This document shows positions 7,551 through 16,925 of a stretch of DNA of 64,000 nucleotides, piece after piece; position 1 is the stretch's first letter, and each line of letters starts with the position of its first letter. The notes beneath the pieces were generated by a model that was given only the letters and a program-made list of their open reading frames with translations, did not search any database and had not been told where the DNA came from. The translations under genes were made by a program, and so were the position numbers. Source of the stretch: JADGHX01 sp035760965 (GTDB taxonomy: Bacteria; Pseudomonadota; Gammaproteobacteria; Steroidobacterales; Steroidobacteraceae); contig DASTRY010000018.1 in NCBI GenBank assembly GCA_035760965.1, positions 45,696-109,695 on the forward strand. The letters run 5' to 3'.

Positions 7551-8222
7551 CTAGCGGCGCACGGTCATCGCACCGGGCGGGACGCGCGGCGTCCGGCTGA
7601 GGAAATCCGCGATCGCACGCATGTCCTCGCGCGACAAGCCGGCCATGTGATCGAGGATCGGGGCCTCGACGTTCATCCGGTGATCCGTGTCGAAGCTCCT
7701 GAGCTGCAACACGAGATAGGCGTAGTGCTGCGAGCTCAGGGCGGGCGTCGGCCCGTGCTCTTCACCTTCGGCACGCGTGCCATGACAGAGGGCGCAGTAC
7801 TCGGCGTAGGCCTGTTCGCCGCGCTCGAGGTCCTTGCCGTCGCCGTGCTGCGCCTTGCGGTTCGGCGGCAGCTTCGCGAGATATGCGGCGAGATCGCGCC
7901 ACGCCTGCGGCTCGTCGAGCTCGGGGCGTGCCATCACGCGATGCATCTCCGGAGCAGTGCGGTCGAGCTCTGCGAAATCGACGAGCTCCTTCGCGAGGTA
8001 CGACTCGATCTGCCCCGCGAGCGACGGAATGACGCGATCCGCCTGGCCGAACGCTTGCGGGCCATGACAGCTCGCACAGTACTGGCGATACAACGCCTGT
8101 CCGTGCGCCGGCGCCGGCTCGAGCGACATTGTTTCCGCGTAGAGGTCGAGCGTGCGCGGGCTCGCGAGCGCAGAGCCGCTGAAGACGAGCGCGATCAGTC
8201 CGTACCGCAGCGAGCTCAGCAT
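7551..8222 (-). CDS. Diheme cytochrome c4-like protein
   Basis: This 223-residue protein has a signal peptide (LRYGLIALVFSGSALA) and two heme sites, CASCH and CALCH. The first domain keeps SLAGQ; the second has ALSSQHYAYL in its place, so the second motif is altered. The C-terminal line LSREDMRAIADFLS is the closing helix seen in the other copies. It is the second gene after the Usp at 8227, separated by four bases on the same strand, so a Usp-cytochrome operon is likely. Probable role: periplasmic electron transfer to a terminal oxidase. Confidence 0.87.
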   Translation of the reverse strand: MLSSLRYGLIALVFSGSALASPRTLDLYAETMSLEPAPAHGQALYRQYCASCHGPQAFGQADRVIPSLAGQIESYLAKELVDFAELDRTAPEMHRVMARPELDEPQAWRDLAAYLAKLPPNRKAQHGDGKDLERGEQAYAEYCALCHGTRAEGEEHGPTPALSSQHYAYLVLQLRSFDTDHRMNVEAPILDHMAGLSREDMRAIADFLSRTPRVPPGAMTVRR

Positions 8223-8226
8223 CGAT

Positions 8227-9213
8227 TCAATACGGGGTCGGGAAGGTCGGACTGGCGACGATGCGCACGCCGCGGCCGACGCGCGACACGCGACTCGCGA
8301 AGCCCGGCGGCTTTACGACGAGGACGTCGCAAGTGAGCTTGTTCAGCACCTGCTCTGCGGTGTTGCCGATGAGCACGCGCTTCAACCCTGAGCGGGAGAT
8401 CGCACCCATCACGACGATCGCGGCATCCGTCGCCTTGGCCGTCGCGGGAATCGCGTCGATCGGCACGTCGTTCACGAGATGCTGCCGCGAGCGCTGCACC
8501 TTTCCCTTCACTTCGCGGAGAAACGCTTTGCGCGATCGCTCCTGCAGGTCGACGAGCGCATTCACGGCGACGACGGAGCCCGGACCGTCCATCGCAGTGA
8601 CGGCCAGCGGCACGGCGTTGTACGCGTGCATCGCGTGGAGCGATCCGCGCAGCGCCTTCGTGAACTGTCCGGCGCGGCGAAGAATCTCCGTATCCAGCTT
8701 GGCCGGCTTCGCAAACGCGTGTGCGGGATCGAGCGCCGCGAGCACGACCGGGTTCCGATAGGGCTTCGCGTTCTTCACGAGCAGTACCGGCACGGGACTC
8801 GTTCGCAGCAGCTCCCAGTCGGTGATGTGCAGCAGCCAGGGTGCGAGCCGCCGACCCGCATGGCATTCGGCCACGATCAAGTCGGCTTTCACGCGCTGCG
8901 CTTGCCGCACCACGGCTTCGTAGACGGGAAAATCGAACTCGGTCGCCACATTGACCTTCAGGCCGTCCGCGCGCAGCCGCTCCGCCAGCGTCTCGAGCTT
9001 GTTCCGGTAGCGAGTGCGCAGCGCGCGTTCGGCGCCGATGAGGCCGCCTTCCTCCAGCAACGCGGCATCGGCGGAAAGCCGCTCGGTGATGCCGTGAAAC
9101 AGCACGATTTGCGCGCCAAATGCATGCGCGAGCTGCACGGCTTTGTCCACGGCCGGTAGTCTTTTCGCGTCGGGGTCTTTGACGGCGACGAGGATGCGAC
9201 GCAGATTCTTCAC
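8227..9213 (-). CDS. Tandem-domain universal stress protein (UspE-like)
   Basis: This 328-residue protein has two Usp folds: KNLRRILVAVKDPDAKRLPA at the start and PVVLAALDPAHAFAKPAKLD opening the second, with AIVVMGAISRSGLKRVLIGN near the end. The HAFAKPAKLD segment and SRSGLKR block are nearly shared with the Usp at 32510, showing recent common descent. It ends in an extra tail of about 28 residues not seen in its paralogue. It is followed at four bases by the diheme cytochrome gene. Confidence 0.9.
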   Translation of the reverse strand: MKNLRRILVAVKDPDAKRLPAVDKAVQLAHAFGAQIVLFHGITERLSADAALLEEGGLIGAERALRTRYRNKLETLAERLRADGLKVNVATEFDFPVYEAVVRQAQRVKADLIVAECHAGRRLAPWLLHITDWELLRTSPVPVLLVKNAKPYRNPVVLAALDPAHAFAKPAKLDTEILRRAGQFTKALRGSLHAMHAYNAVPLAVTAMDGPGSVVAVNALVDLQERSRKAFLREVKGKVQRSRQHLVNDVPIDAIPATAKATDAAIVVMGAISRSGLKRVLIGNTAEQVLNKLTCDVLVVKPPGFASRVSRVGRGVRIVASPTFPTPY

Positions 9214-9276
9214 GATACCTTCTCCCGCTCCACACTCATGTCGGCTCCGCGGCTTCGGCAGAGCCTGTAATCCCGG

Positions 9277-9726
9277 TTACCGCAGCGTGCGCTGCTCCTG
9301 ATCCCGCTCGCTCGCGATCACTTCGACCAGCGCGCTCGCGTCGTTCACGAGCTGACGCAGCACATCGTCCAGCGTGACGATGCCGACGAGGCGACCGCGC
9401 GGGCCCGTAATCGGCAAGCGGCGAACTCGGTGCGCGCGCATGCGCGCGATTGCTTCCGTGACGTCCTCGTCCTGATTGGCGAGAACGACGGGCGTGCGCA
9501 TGATCTCGCCGACCGTTACGCGCCCAGGGTCGAGCTCGTTGCCGAGCACTCTGACGATGATGTCGCGATCCGTGACGATGCCCACGGGCGTGCACTCGTA
9601 ATCGGCATCGTCGACGACGACGAGATCGCCGACGTGCTTCGTGCGCATGAGGGTGGCCGCAGCCAATGCCGTGGTGTCACGCCCGCAGTACGCGACATCG
9701 GTCGTGCAGAAATCTTTCAGTAGCAT
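9277..9726 (-). CDS. CBS-domain pair protein
   Basis: This 149-residue third copy of the stand-alone two-CBS protein has TLMRTKHVGDLVVVDD, VGIVTDRDIIVRVLGNELDP and RVRRLPITGPRGRLVGIVTLDDVL. GGAGGCGATC precedes the ATG at a normal distance. It is upstream of and co-directional with the Usp at 8227 (63-base gap), giving the order CBS-Usp-cytochrome on this strand, the fullest version of the module repeated in the window. Confidence 0.9.
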   Translation of the reverse strand: MLLKDFCTTDVAYCGRDTTALAAATLMRTKHVGDLVVVDDADYECTPVGIVTDRDIIVRVLGNELDPGRVTVGEIMRTPVVLANQDEDVTEAIARMRAHRVRRLPITGPRGRLVGIVTLDDVLRQLVNDASALVEVIASERDQEQRTLR

Positions 9727-9829
9727 GATTGATCGCCTCCGAATCCGAGTGCGATCATTCGTCGTCAGCCCGGCTCACGCCATACGCTCGTCCGCGCAGT
9801 GCCTGCGCACAACTACCTAAGGGGAGTCG

Positions 9830-12505
9830 ATGAGCAGCCGCAACCTGGAATACCTGCTGGCGCCGCATTCGGTGGCGGTCTTCGGCGCGTCGGACCGCAG
9901 CGGCAGCGTCGGTGCGATGGTGATGCGGAACCTGCTCGCCGGGGGCTTCGACGGCCCGATCTGGCCGGTGAACCCGCGGCGGACCACCGTCGCCGGCCGG
10001 ACGGCCTACGCGACGGTCGCGGATCTTCCCGAGACGCCGGACCTTGCCGTCATCTGCACTCCGGCTAGAACGGTGCCGTCGCTCATCGCAGCGCTCGGCG
10101 CGCGCGGCACGCGGGCGGCCGTCGTGCTGAGCGCCGGCCTCGATGAGCCCGGGCCCGACGGCGTGACATGCACGGCCGCCATGCTGAACGCGGCGCGCCC
10201 GCACAGCCTGCGCATTCTCGGCCCGAACTGCGTCGGCCTCCTGCTGCCGCGCATCGGCTTGAATGCGAGCTTTGCGCACACCAACGCCGCACGGGGAAAT
10301 CTCGCCTTCATCGCGCAGTCCGGCGCGCTCACGACCGCGATGCTGGACTGGGCGCGCACGACGCAGATCGGGTTCTCGAGCTTCATCTCGCTCGGCAACG
10401 CCGCCGATGTGGATTTTGCGGACTTGCTCGACTACCTGTGCCAGGACCCGCACACGCACTCGATCCTCCTCTACATCGAAGCGATCAAGGGCGCGCGCAA
10501 GTTCATGTCGGCCGCGCGCAGCGCGGCTCGCAACAAGCCCGTGATCGTCGTGAAGGCGGGCCGGCGCGCGGAAGGGGCGAAGGCCGCCGCATCTCACACG
10601 GGCGCGCTCGCGGGCGCGGACGATGTGTACGACGCGGCCTTTCGCCGGGCCGGCATGCTGCGCGTGACGACGACGCGCGAGCTGTTCGATGCCGCCGAGA
10701 CGCTCGCGCGCATGAAACCTCTCGCGGGCGAACGCCTGGCGATCGTCAGCAACGGCGGCGGTCCGGCCGTGATGGCGACGGATGCTCTGATCGCGGCAGG
10801 CGGCGAGCTCGCCCAGCTCGAGCCGGCAACGATTGCGGCGCTCGACGCCTGTCTGCCGGCGAGCTGGTCGCGTGCCGATCCGGTCGACATCATCGGGGAC
10901 GCGCCGGCGTCGCGGTACGTTCAGGCACTCGAGCACACGCTGTCGGACCCGAATGTCGGCGCCGTTCTGCTCATTCACGCGCCCACCGCAATCGTCGCGC
11001 CGGAGGAGATCGCACGTGCTTGCGCGGACCCGTTGGCGCGCGCGAGCAAGGCCGCGCTCACGTGCTGGATGGGCGGTCCTGCGGTGGAGGAGGCGAAGCG
11101 CATCTGTGCGGGGGCGCGCGTACCGACTTACTCGACGCCGGAAGAGGCGGTCGGCGCCTTCTTGCAGGCGGTGAACTATCAGCGCAACCAACGACAGCTG
11201 ATGGAAGTGCCGTCGTCCGTTCCCGAAACCTTCGTGCCCAATGCCGCGCGCGTTCGCGCGATCATCCGGGAGGCGCTCCAAGCAGGGCGGAGCTTGCTGA
11301 ACGAGCCCGAAGCCAAAGAGGTGCTGGCCGCTTACTGCATTCCCGTCGTAGCCACGAAGATTGCGGAGACGACGGCCGAGGCGCGGCGAGTGGCGGCCGA
11401 GATCGGCTACCCGATCGCGCTGAAGATTCTTTCGCCCGACATCACGCACAAGTCGGACGTGGGTGGCGTGGCGCTCGATATCGGCTCGGATGCGGAGCTG
11501 CAGAGCGCCGCGGAGCTCATGTTGCAGCGGTGCCGCGAGCGCCTGCCCGACGCGCACATCGCCGGATTCACGGTGCAGGCGATGGTGAAGCGCTCCTCCG
11601 CTCGCGAGCTCATCGCCGGCGTCACCGTCGATCCCACGTTCGGGCCGGTCATCCTGTTCGGGCAGGGCGGCATCGAAGTCGAGGTGGCGAACGACAAGGC
11701 CGTCGCGTTGCCGCCGCTGAACACCGCGCTGGCGGCGGAGCTGATCTCGCGTACGCGCGTGCGACGATTCCTCGCCGCATACCGGAACAAGCCGCCCGCG
11801 GACATGCGCGCGATCGAGCTGGCACTGGTGCAGCTGTCCCAGCTGGTCGTCGATATCGCGGAGATCGTCGAGCTGGACATCAACCCGCTGCTCGCCGACG
11901 AACGCGGTGTTCTCGCGCTCGACGCGCGCATTCGGATCGCGCCGGCCTCCGGCAACCCGGCCGACCGCCTCGCGATTCGGCCGTACCCGGCGGAGCTGGA
12001 GGAAACCACCGAATTCGGCGGAGAGACGATCCGCTTGCGCCCGATTCGCCCGGAGGATTTCCCGCAGCACCGCGAGTTCCTCTCGCACATCTCCGCAGAG
12101 GACATGTACACGCGCTTCTTCGGCAGCACCCGCACATTGCCGGACTCGCAGCTCGCGGTCTTCACGCAGATCGACTACGAGCGCGCGATGGCTTTCATCG
12201 CGGAAAGACAGCTGCCGGATGGCGCTCGGCAAACGCTCGGCGTCGCGCGCGCGCATGCCGATGCCGACAACGTCAACGCGGAGTTCGCCATTCTCGTCCG
12301 GTCGGACCTGAAGGGGCGCGGGCTCGGGTCCATCCTGCTCAGCAAGCTGATTCGCTACTGCCGCGCGCGCGGCATCCGGCGTCTCGTCGGCGAAGTGCTC
12401 GTCCAGAACACGCGGATGCTCGAGCTCGCGATGTCACTCGGATTCGAGTGCGAGTACACGGACGCAGGCCTCGCCCGCGTGCGGCTCGAGCTGAGCAAGG
12501 AGTAG
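9830..12505 (+). CDS. Acyl-CoA synthetase (NDP-forming)-GNAT fusion, Pat/PatZ-like protein acetyltransferase
   Basis: This 891-residue protein has, in order, a CoA-binding Rossmann domain (SVAVFGASDRSGSVG near residue 20), a succinyl-CoA-ligase-like domain (AFIAQSGALTTAMLDW), an ATP-grasp domain from about 480 (PIALKILSPDITHKSDVGG; VVDIAEIVELDINPLL) and a C-terminal GNAT domain from about 730 (IRLRPIRPEDFP; LKGRGLGSILLSKLI). This is the architecture of Pat/PatZ lysine acetyltransferases that silence acetyl-CoA synthetase. SHTGALAG around His256 keeps the histidine that is phosphorylated in true ADP-forming ligases, so catalytic ligase activity is also possible. AAGGGGAG precedes the ATG. Confidence 0.9.
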   Translation: MSSRNLEYLLAPHSVAVFGASDRSGSVGAMVMRNLLAGGFDGPIWPVNPRRTTVAGRTAYATVADLPETPDLAVICTPARTVPSLIAALGARGTRAAVVLSAGLDEPGPDGVTCTAAMLNAARPHSLRILGPNCVGLLLPRIGLNASFAHTNAARGNLAFIAQSGALTTAMLDWARTTQIGFSSFISLGNAADVDFADLLDYLCQDPHTHSILLYIEAIKGARKFMSAARSAARNKPVIVVKAGRRAEGAKAAASHTGALAGADDVYDAAFRRAGMLRVTTTRELFDAAETLARMKPLAGERLAIVSNGGGPAVMATDALIAAGGELAQLEPATIAALDACLPASWSRADPVDIIGDAPASRYVQALEHTLSDPNVGAVLLIHAPTAIVAPEEIARACADPLARASKAALTCWMGGPAVEEAKRICAGARVPTYSTPEEAVGAFLQAVNYQRNQRQLMEVPSSVPETFVPNAARVRAIIREALQAGRSLLNEPEAKEVLAAYCIPVVATKIAETTAEARRVAAEIGYPIALKILSPDITHKSDVGGVALDIGSDAELQSAAELMLQRCRERLPDAHIAGFTVQAMVKRSSARELIAGVTVDPTFGPVILFGQGGIEVEVANDKAVALPPLNTALAAELISRTRVRRFLAAYRNKPPADMRAIELALVQLSQLVVDIAEIVELDINPLLADERGVLALDARIRIAPASGNPADRLAIRPYPAELEETTEFGGETIRLRPIRPEDFPQHREFLSHISAEDMYTRFFGSTRTLPDSQLAVFTQIDYERAMAFIAERQLPDGARQTLGVARAHADADNVNAEFAILVRSDLKGRGLGSILLSKLIRYCRARGIRRLVGEVLVQNTRMLELAMSLGFECEYTDAGLARVRLELSKE

Positions 12506-12662
12506 CGCTCAGCGAGGCGCTTGGCAAGCCGCGCTCAGCGAGGCAGCGCTCGGGAGGCGCCGCTCAGCGAGCTGTCGCTCAGCGAGCTGTCGCTCAGGGA
12601 GCGTGCGCTCAGCGGAGCGTAGCGTCAGCGAACGAAGCGCTCAGCGAATCGCGCGCTCAGTC
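12506..12662. repeat. Degenerate 15-bp tandem array between convergent genes
   Basis: About ten copies of a unit near CGCTCAGCGAGCTGT fill the space between the Pat-like gene and the reductase gene; two central copies are identical. The last unit contains the stop codon of the reductase and the first starts right after the Pat stop. Unit length varies between 14 and 24 bases. Function unknown; it might act as a shared transcriptional buffer. Confidence 0.7.
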
Positions 12663-14468
12663 GTTGGCTCGCCCGACGGTGCAGCCGTATTCGATGGCCG
12701 CGGCTTCGCGCACGGCGGCGCTCTGTTCATCGCGGCTGATCCGGGCGATGCGTGAGCCGGTGCGAAACACCGTGCACCCCTTCAACCCGAGCACATGAGC
12801 CGTCGTGAAGATCTCGGCAATGTCGCTCTTGGGGGTCTTTCTCGGAAGCGAGATCGTCTTTGCGATCGAGCCGTCGACGTAGGGCGCAACCGCCGCCTGC
12901 ATCAGCAAGTGATCGCGTGGATCGATGGACTCTGCGTCCACGAAGGCGGCCGGCTTGTCGCCATAGGGATGGAGCGCGCGCCACATCGCATACGCCGCAT
13001 TCGTGACCTGAAAGTTGCGATACCCGCCGGCCGGATCGGATAACCGATGGACGGTCTCGATCCCGAAGATCGGCTCGATCCCGCAGCTCACATTTCCGGC
13101 GAGCAGACTGATCGAGCCCGCCGGCGCGATCGCCAGCAGGTGACTGTTGCGGATGCCATGCCGCTCGATCGCAGCGCGCAGCAGCGTCGGCAAGCGCGCG
13201 ATGAAGGGTTGCGCGGCATACGCTTTGGCATCGAAAGCCGGGAATGGACCGCGTTCCCGCGCGAGGTCCACGGAGGCCTCATAGGCGGCATCTCGGATCA
13301 CACGCATCACGTGCGCCGCGGTGCTGCGTGCCGGTTCGCTGTCATACGACAGCCCCAGCATCGCAAGCGCATCCGCGAGCGCCGTGACGCCGATGCCGAT
13401 GCGCCGCGTGCGATGCGCTTCGTCGCGCTGCTGCGGCAAGGGAAACTTTGACAGCTCCAGCGCGTCGTCGAGGAACCGCACGGCAACCTGCGCCGTTTCG
13501 CGAATGGCGCCTTCGTCGAGATGCGCTGCGTCGGTGAACGGATCGCGCACGAACGCGGCCAGATTGAGGGAGGCCAGCATGCACGAGCCGTACGCCGGCA
13601 AAGGCTCTTCCGCGCACGGATTGGTCGCGCTCAGGTGCTCGCGATAGCCGAGATTGTTCTCGCCGTTGATGCGGTCGATGAAGAGCACGCCGGGCTCCGC
13701 GCAGTCGTACGCGGCGTGGCAGATCCTCATCCAGAGATCCCGCGCCCGAACGACGCGATGGACGCGGCACATCACCGGGTGTGTGCTGCCGCTCCAGACG
13801 CGCTCGACCGTGCCCGCCGGGTCGGGGAACACCAGCGGCCACTCGGCATCGTTCGAGACCGCGCGCATGAGCTCGTCCGTCACCAGCACGGACATGTTGA
13901 AGTGCGTCAGCGCATCCGGCGCACGCTTCGCGTCGACGAAGGTTTCGATGTCCGGGTGGTCGCAGCGAAGCGTCGCCATCATCGCGCCGCCGCGCGCGCT
14001 CGTGGAAAGCAGAGTGCCGCACATCGCGTCCCACACGTGCATGAAGGAGACGGGTCCGGAGGCGATGCGGCCGCTCGTCTCGGCCTTGCTGCCGCGCGGG
14101 CGCAACGTCGAGAAGTCGTAGCCGATGCCTCCCCCTTGCTGGATCGTGAGCGCGCCTTCCTTCAGCGCGGCGAAAATGCCGTCGATCGAATCCTCGATCG
14201 GTGCCATGACGAAGCAGTTCGCGAGCGTGACGTGACGCTCGGTGCCGGCGCCCGCGAGGATGCGGCCGCCGGGTAAGAGGCGATAGCCGCGCAGCACGCC
14301 GAGGAAGGTCTCCGCCCACAGTGCAGGGTTGCGCTCGACTGACGCTACGGCGCGCGCGACGCGCTTCCACGTATCCGCGATATCGTTCTCCGGCGGGTGC
14401 GCTGTCGGATCGCGATAGCGCACTTCCCAGACGAATCGCGCCAGCTCCGCTTCGGACGAGCCGCTCAT
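12657..14468 (-). CDS. nrdJ: Adenosylcobalamin-dependent ribonucleotide reductase (class II)
   Basis: This 603-residue enzyme reduces ribonucleotides using a B12-derived radical and therefore needs no oxygen. The fold shows RLLPGGRILAGAG, NCFVMAPIEDS with Cys85, the QQGGGIGYDFSTLRPRG loop, and NPCAEEPLPAYGSCML (Asn283, Cys285, Glu287, Cys296); the thiyl-radical cysteine of the family is at the NPC site. NPCAE replaces the commoner NPCGE. ILAGNVSCGIEP and a short C-terminus follow. The ATG at 14468 overlaps the BON gene stop (ATGA). An oxygen-independent reductase fits the low-oxygen theme. Confidence 0.88.
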   Translation of the reverse strand: MSGSSEAELARFVWEVRYRDPTAHPPENDIADTWKRVARAVASVERNPALWAETFLGVLRGYRLLPGGRILAGAGTERHVTLANCFVMAPIEDSIDGIFAALKEGALTIQQGGGIGYDFSTLRPRGSKAETSGRIASGPVSFMHVWDAMCGTLLSTSARGGAMMATLRCDHPDIETFVDAKRAPDALTHFNMSVLVTDELMRAVSNDAEWPLVFPDPAGTVERVWSGSTHPVMCRVHRVVRARDLWMRICHAAYDCAEPGVLFIDRINGENNLGYREHLSATNPCAEEPLPAYGSCMLASLNLAAFVRDPFTDAAHLDEGAIRETAQVAVRFLDDALELSKFPLPQQRDEAHRTRRIGIGVTALADALAMLGLSYDSEPARSTAAHVMRVIRDAAYEASVDLARERGPFPAFDAKAYAAQPFIARLPTLLRAAIERHGIRNSHLLAIAPAGSISLLAGNVSCGIEPIFGIETVHRLSDPAGGYRNFQVTNAAYAMWRALHPYGDKPAAFVDAESIDPRDHLLMQAAVAPYVDGSIAKTISLPRKTPKSDIAEIFTTAHVLGLKGCTVFRTGSRIARISRDEQSAAVREAAAIEYGCTVGRAND

Positions 14469-15118
14469 GGTCCCACGCAGATGTGATTCTTGACTTGCAT
14501 GACTCCCGGTGCGCACCACGCAACCTCGGCCGCCGCTTCGCGCTCGGCCCAGGAGTGGACCTTTCCGGTCAGCGTGACTTCATTGCCGTTGATTTCGACA
14601 TTGACGTTGTCGGCATCGATCTGCGCGCTGCGCTTGAACGCCGCCGCGATCTGCTGCCGGATGTCGGCGGCGACCGGCTTTCCCTTCAGGGCGATGAGGT
14701 TGGAGATGCCGCGCACGCCGCGCAGGCTCGCGATGGCGTTTTCGGCGCGCGTCTTCTGATAGGCCCAGTCGACGCAGCCTTCCAGCGTCACCGTGCCGTC
14801 GCGCACCGTGATGCGGATCGAGCGCGCGGAATGGGGCAGCTCGCGCTCGATGATGTCCGCCGCCGCGCGCGCGAGGTCCGGGTCCGAGCGCAAATCGGCG
14901 CTGACCGGACGCACCTCGAGGTCGTTTGCGAGAGCGCGGACGCCAACGACGCGCTTGGCGGCGCGTTCGGCCGCGGCACGCTCGAGCAGGGTGCTGACGA
15001 AACCCGCGAGGGTCACGACACCGTCGGTCACCTTGACCGCGATGTCCTTGTCATCGAGCTCAGGTGTCCAACGCAGCTCGTCTACGACGTTGCGCGCGAT
15101 CTCGGCGTCGTTCGTCAT
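14465..15118 (-). CDS. Triple BON-domain protein
   Basis: This 217-residue protein has three BON domains (about residues 4-72, 77-145 and 149-215), each with the ITVRDGTVTLEGCV-like strand-turn-strand. BON domains bind membranes or phospholipid and occur in OsmY, but this protein has no signal peptide or membrane segment, so it appears cytoplasmic. Its stop overlaps the reductase start by ATGA, making a two-gene unit. Why a BON protein should be coupled to ribonucleotide reductase is not known. Confidence 0.88.
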   Translation of the reverse strand: MTNDAEIARNVVDELRWTPELDDKDIAVKVTDGVVTLAGFVSTLLERAAAERAAKRVVGVRALANDLEVRPVSADLRSDPDLARAAADIIERELPHSARSIRITVRDGTVTLEGCVDWAYQKTRAENAIASLRGVRGISNLIALKGKPVAADIRQQIAAAFKRSAQIDADNVNVEINGNEVTLTGKVHSWAEREAAAEVAWCAPGVMQVKNHICVGP

Positions 15119-15270
15119 GGCCCCTCTCCCGGTCTGTCGGTTACCGCATCATGCGAAAGGCGGGCGCGCCGCGATTCAGAGGTTCTCGGGGGGTCTCACC
15201 GCACTATCCCGTATGCGGCGGCCGCCCCCGAGTTGCTACAACGCATGCATCCGATTTGGAGTAGCTCCCC

Positions 15271-16245
15271 ATGCTCGAAGCTCCCGCTCTGCACCCTCAC
15301 GCCGTCCGCTTTGCGGAGCGCAGCGTCGCCCACGACCCGATCCGGAAGATCCTGGTCGTCGTCGACCCGACGGCGCTGAGCCACGCGTCCCTGCAAAAGG
15401 CCGCGCGCATCGCCTCCGCCTTCGGCGGCTCGATCGAAATATTTTGCTGCATGCCGCCGGCCGATCTACCGGAAGCCTGGGCGGGAGGGACGACGCTTGC
15501 GGCCTACCGCGGTGTGCTGCGCGAGCGCCAGATGCATGCGCTCGAAAGGCTGGCAAAGCCATTGCGTGCGCACGGACTGGCGGTCACCGTGGATTGCGTT
15601 TGTACTGCGCAGGTACCCGAGGCGATCGTCGCCCATGCGATTCGTAGCAAAGCCGATCTCGTGGTCAAGGACGTCGCCGTGCAGCCCTCGCCGGCGCCCA
15701 GGGAAACGACGCAGCTCGACTGGCTGCTGATCCGTGCGATGCCGGTACCGCTGCTGCTCGCGCGGCCTGGGGCGTGGCCATCTCATCCGCGTATCTGTGT
15801 CGCGGTGGACCCGTGTCATCCTGGCGAGCGTCCGGCGGCGCTCGACGACGCGCTGATCGGTGCCGGAAGCTCGCTCGGGCGAGCGCTCAGCGGAGTAGTG
15901 CAGCTCGTGCACACTCTGCAGTCCCCGCCACATCTTCCGGGGGAGGTCGTTGCCCCGGCGGCTCGGCAAGAAGCGCATGCGCACGCGCGCGAGGCGGTGG
16001 AGCATCTCGCACATCGTGCGGGCATTCCGCAGCAGGCGATCCACTACGTTGCGGAGCGCATTCCGGAAGGCATTCTCGAGCTCGCCGACGAGAGCGGCGC
16101 CGACATCGTGGTGATGGGCGCGGGCGCACGACCCCGTGTGCAATACTCTGCCGCGAGCACGGCATCGCTGGTCCTCGAGCTGTCGAACTGCGATCTGCTG
16201 GTCGTCAAGGCACCGGGCTTCGTGAGCCCCATTCTGGTGGAGTGA
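15271..16245 (+). CDS. Tandem-domain universal stress protein
   Basis: This 324-residue protein has an unusual extension of about 20 residues before the first Usp fold (IRKILVVVDPTALSHASLQK). The second domain begins at PRICVAVDPCHPGERPAALD and closes with IVVMGAGARPRVQYSAAST and CDLLVVKAPGF. The segment LDWLLIRAMPVPLLLARP corresponds to DW-L-R-P-VLL in its paralogues. It is followed at 8 bases by the diheme cytochrome at 16254, the same Usp-cytochrome pairing as at 8227/7551. Confidence 0.9.
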   Translation: MLEAPALHPHAVRFAERSVAHDPIRKILVVVDPTALSHASLQKAARIASAFGGSIEIFCCMPPADLPEAWAGGTTLAAYRGVLRERQMHALERLAKPLRAHGLAVTVDCVCTAQVPEAIVAHAIRSKADLVVKDVAVQPSPAPRETTQLDWLLIRAMPVPLLLARPGAWPSHPRICVAVDPCHPGERPAALDDALIGAGSSLGRALSGVVQLVHTLQSPPHLPGEVVAPAARQEAHAHAREAVEHLAHRAGIPQQAIHYVAERIPEGILELADESGADIVVMGAGARPRVQYSAASTASLVLELSNCDLLVVKAPGFVSPILVE

Positions 16246-16253
16246 GTTATCGC

Positions 16254-16925
16254 ATGGCTCGTTACTGGGTCCCGTTCGTCGCCCTCTGGGTCGGTGCCAC
16301 GGCGGCCCACGCGAGTCCCACCGCCAAACAGGAGCTTCAGGCGGCGTTGGCCAAGACGCCGAATCTGGATCATGGCGCCGAGCTCTTCCAGTCCTGCGCG
16401 GCGTGTCACGGCGCGAGTGGCGGCGGATCGGCCGAGGGCGACGTGCCACGCATCGCCGGTCAGCACTCCACGGTCATCGTGCGCCAGCTCGTCGACTATC
16501 GGCACGAAGCGCGCTGGGATATCCGAATGGAGCATTACGCCGGTCGCAAGCTGCTCGAGGACCCGCAGTCGATCGCCGATGTTGCCGCGTACATCAGCCA
16601 ACTCGGCGGCGAGCAGCCCCGCAATGTCGGCAATGGCGAGCTCGTCCAGCACGGTGCAGCGGTTTACGCCGCGAAATGCGCGGAATGCCACGGGGCGATG
16701 GGCGAGGGCAGTGGGACCGATCGCGTGCCGCGGCTCGCCGGCCAGCACTATTCGTACTTGCTGCGCCAGATGTACGACGCGGTCGACGGTCGGCGACCCA
16801 ACTTCTCGCGCTCGCACGTGCGCCTGCTCGCGAAACTCGAGCGTGACGACTTCGTCGGAATCGCGGACTTCCTGGCGCGTTCGGAGTGGGCGGGCCCGGT
16901 CCCGCCGGTCACGCACGTGCGCTGA
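16254..16925 (+). CDS. Diheme cytochrome c4-like protein
   Basis: This 223-residue protein has a short signal peptide (YWVPFVALWVGATAAHA), heme sites CAACH and CAECH, and both RIAGQHS and RLAGQHYSYLLRQ motifs. It is the best-preserved of the three diheme copies. The ATG lies eight bases after the Usp stop. Expected role: shuttle between the quinol-oxidising complex and the cbb3 oxidase; this is family knowledge, not shown by the sequence. Confidence 0.88.
   Translation: MARYWVPFVALWVGATAAHASPTAKQELQAALAKTPNLDHGAELFQSCAACHGASGGGSAEGDVPRIAGQHSTVIVRQLVDYRHEARWDIRMEHYAGRKLLEDPQSIADVAAYISQLGGEQPRNVGNGELVQHGAAVYAAKCAECHGAMGEGSGTDRVPRLAGQHYSYLLRQMYDAVDGRRPNFSRSHVRLLAKLERDDFVGIADFLARSEWAGPVPPVTHVR

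Noticed and set aside
9755..12256. Long minus-strand open frame of 833 codons opposite the Pat-like gene
   Set aside because: Arg/Ala/Asp/Val-rich translation without domains; it is the shadow of a GC-rich gene.
10168..12798. Long plus-strand frame of 876 codons within the Pat-like gene
   Set aside because: Runs in a wrong frame of a well-identified protein and has Arg/Ala bias.
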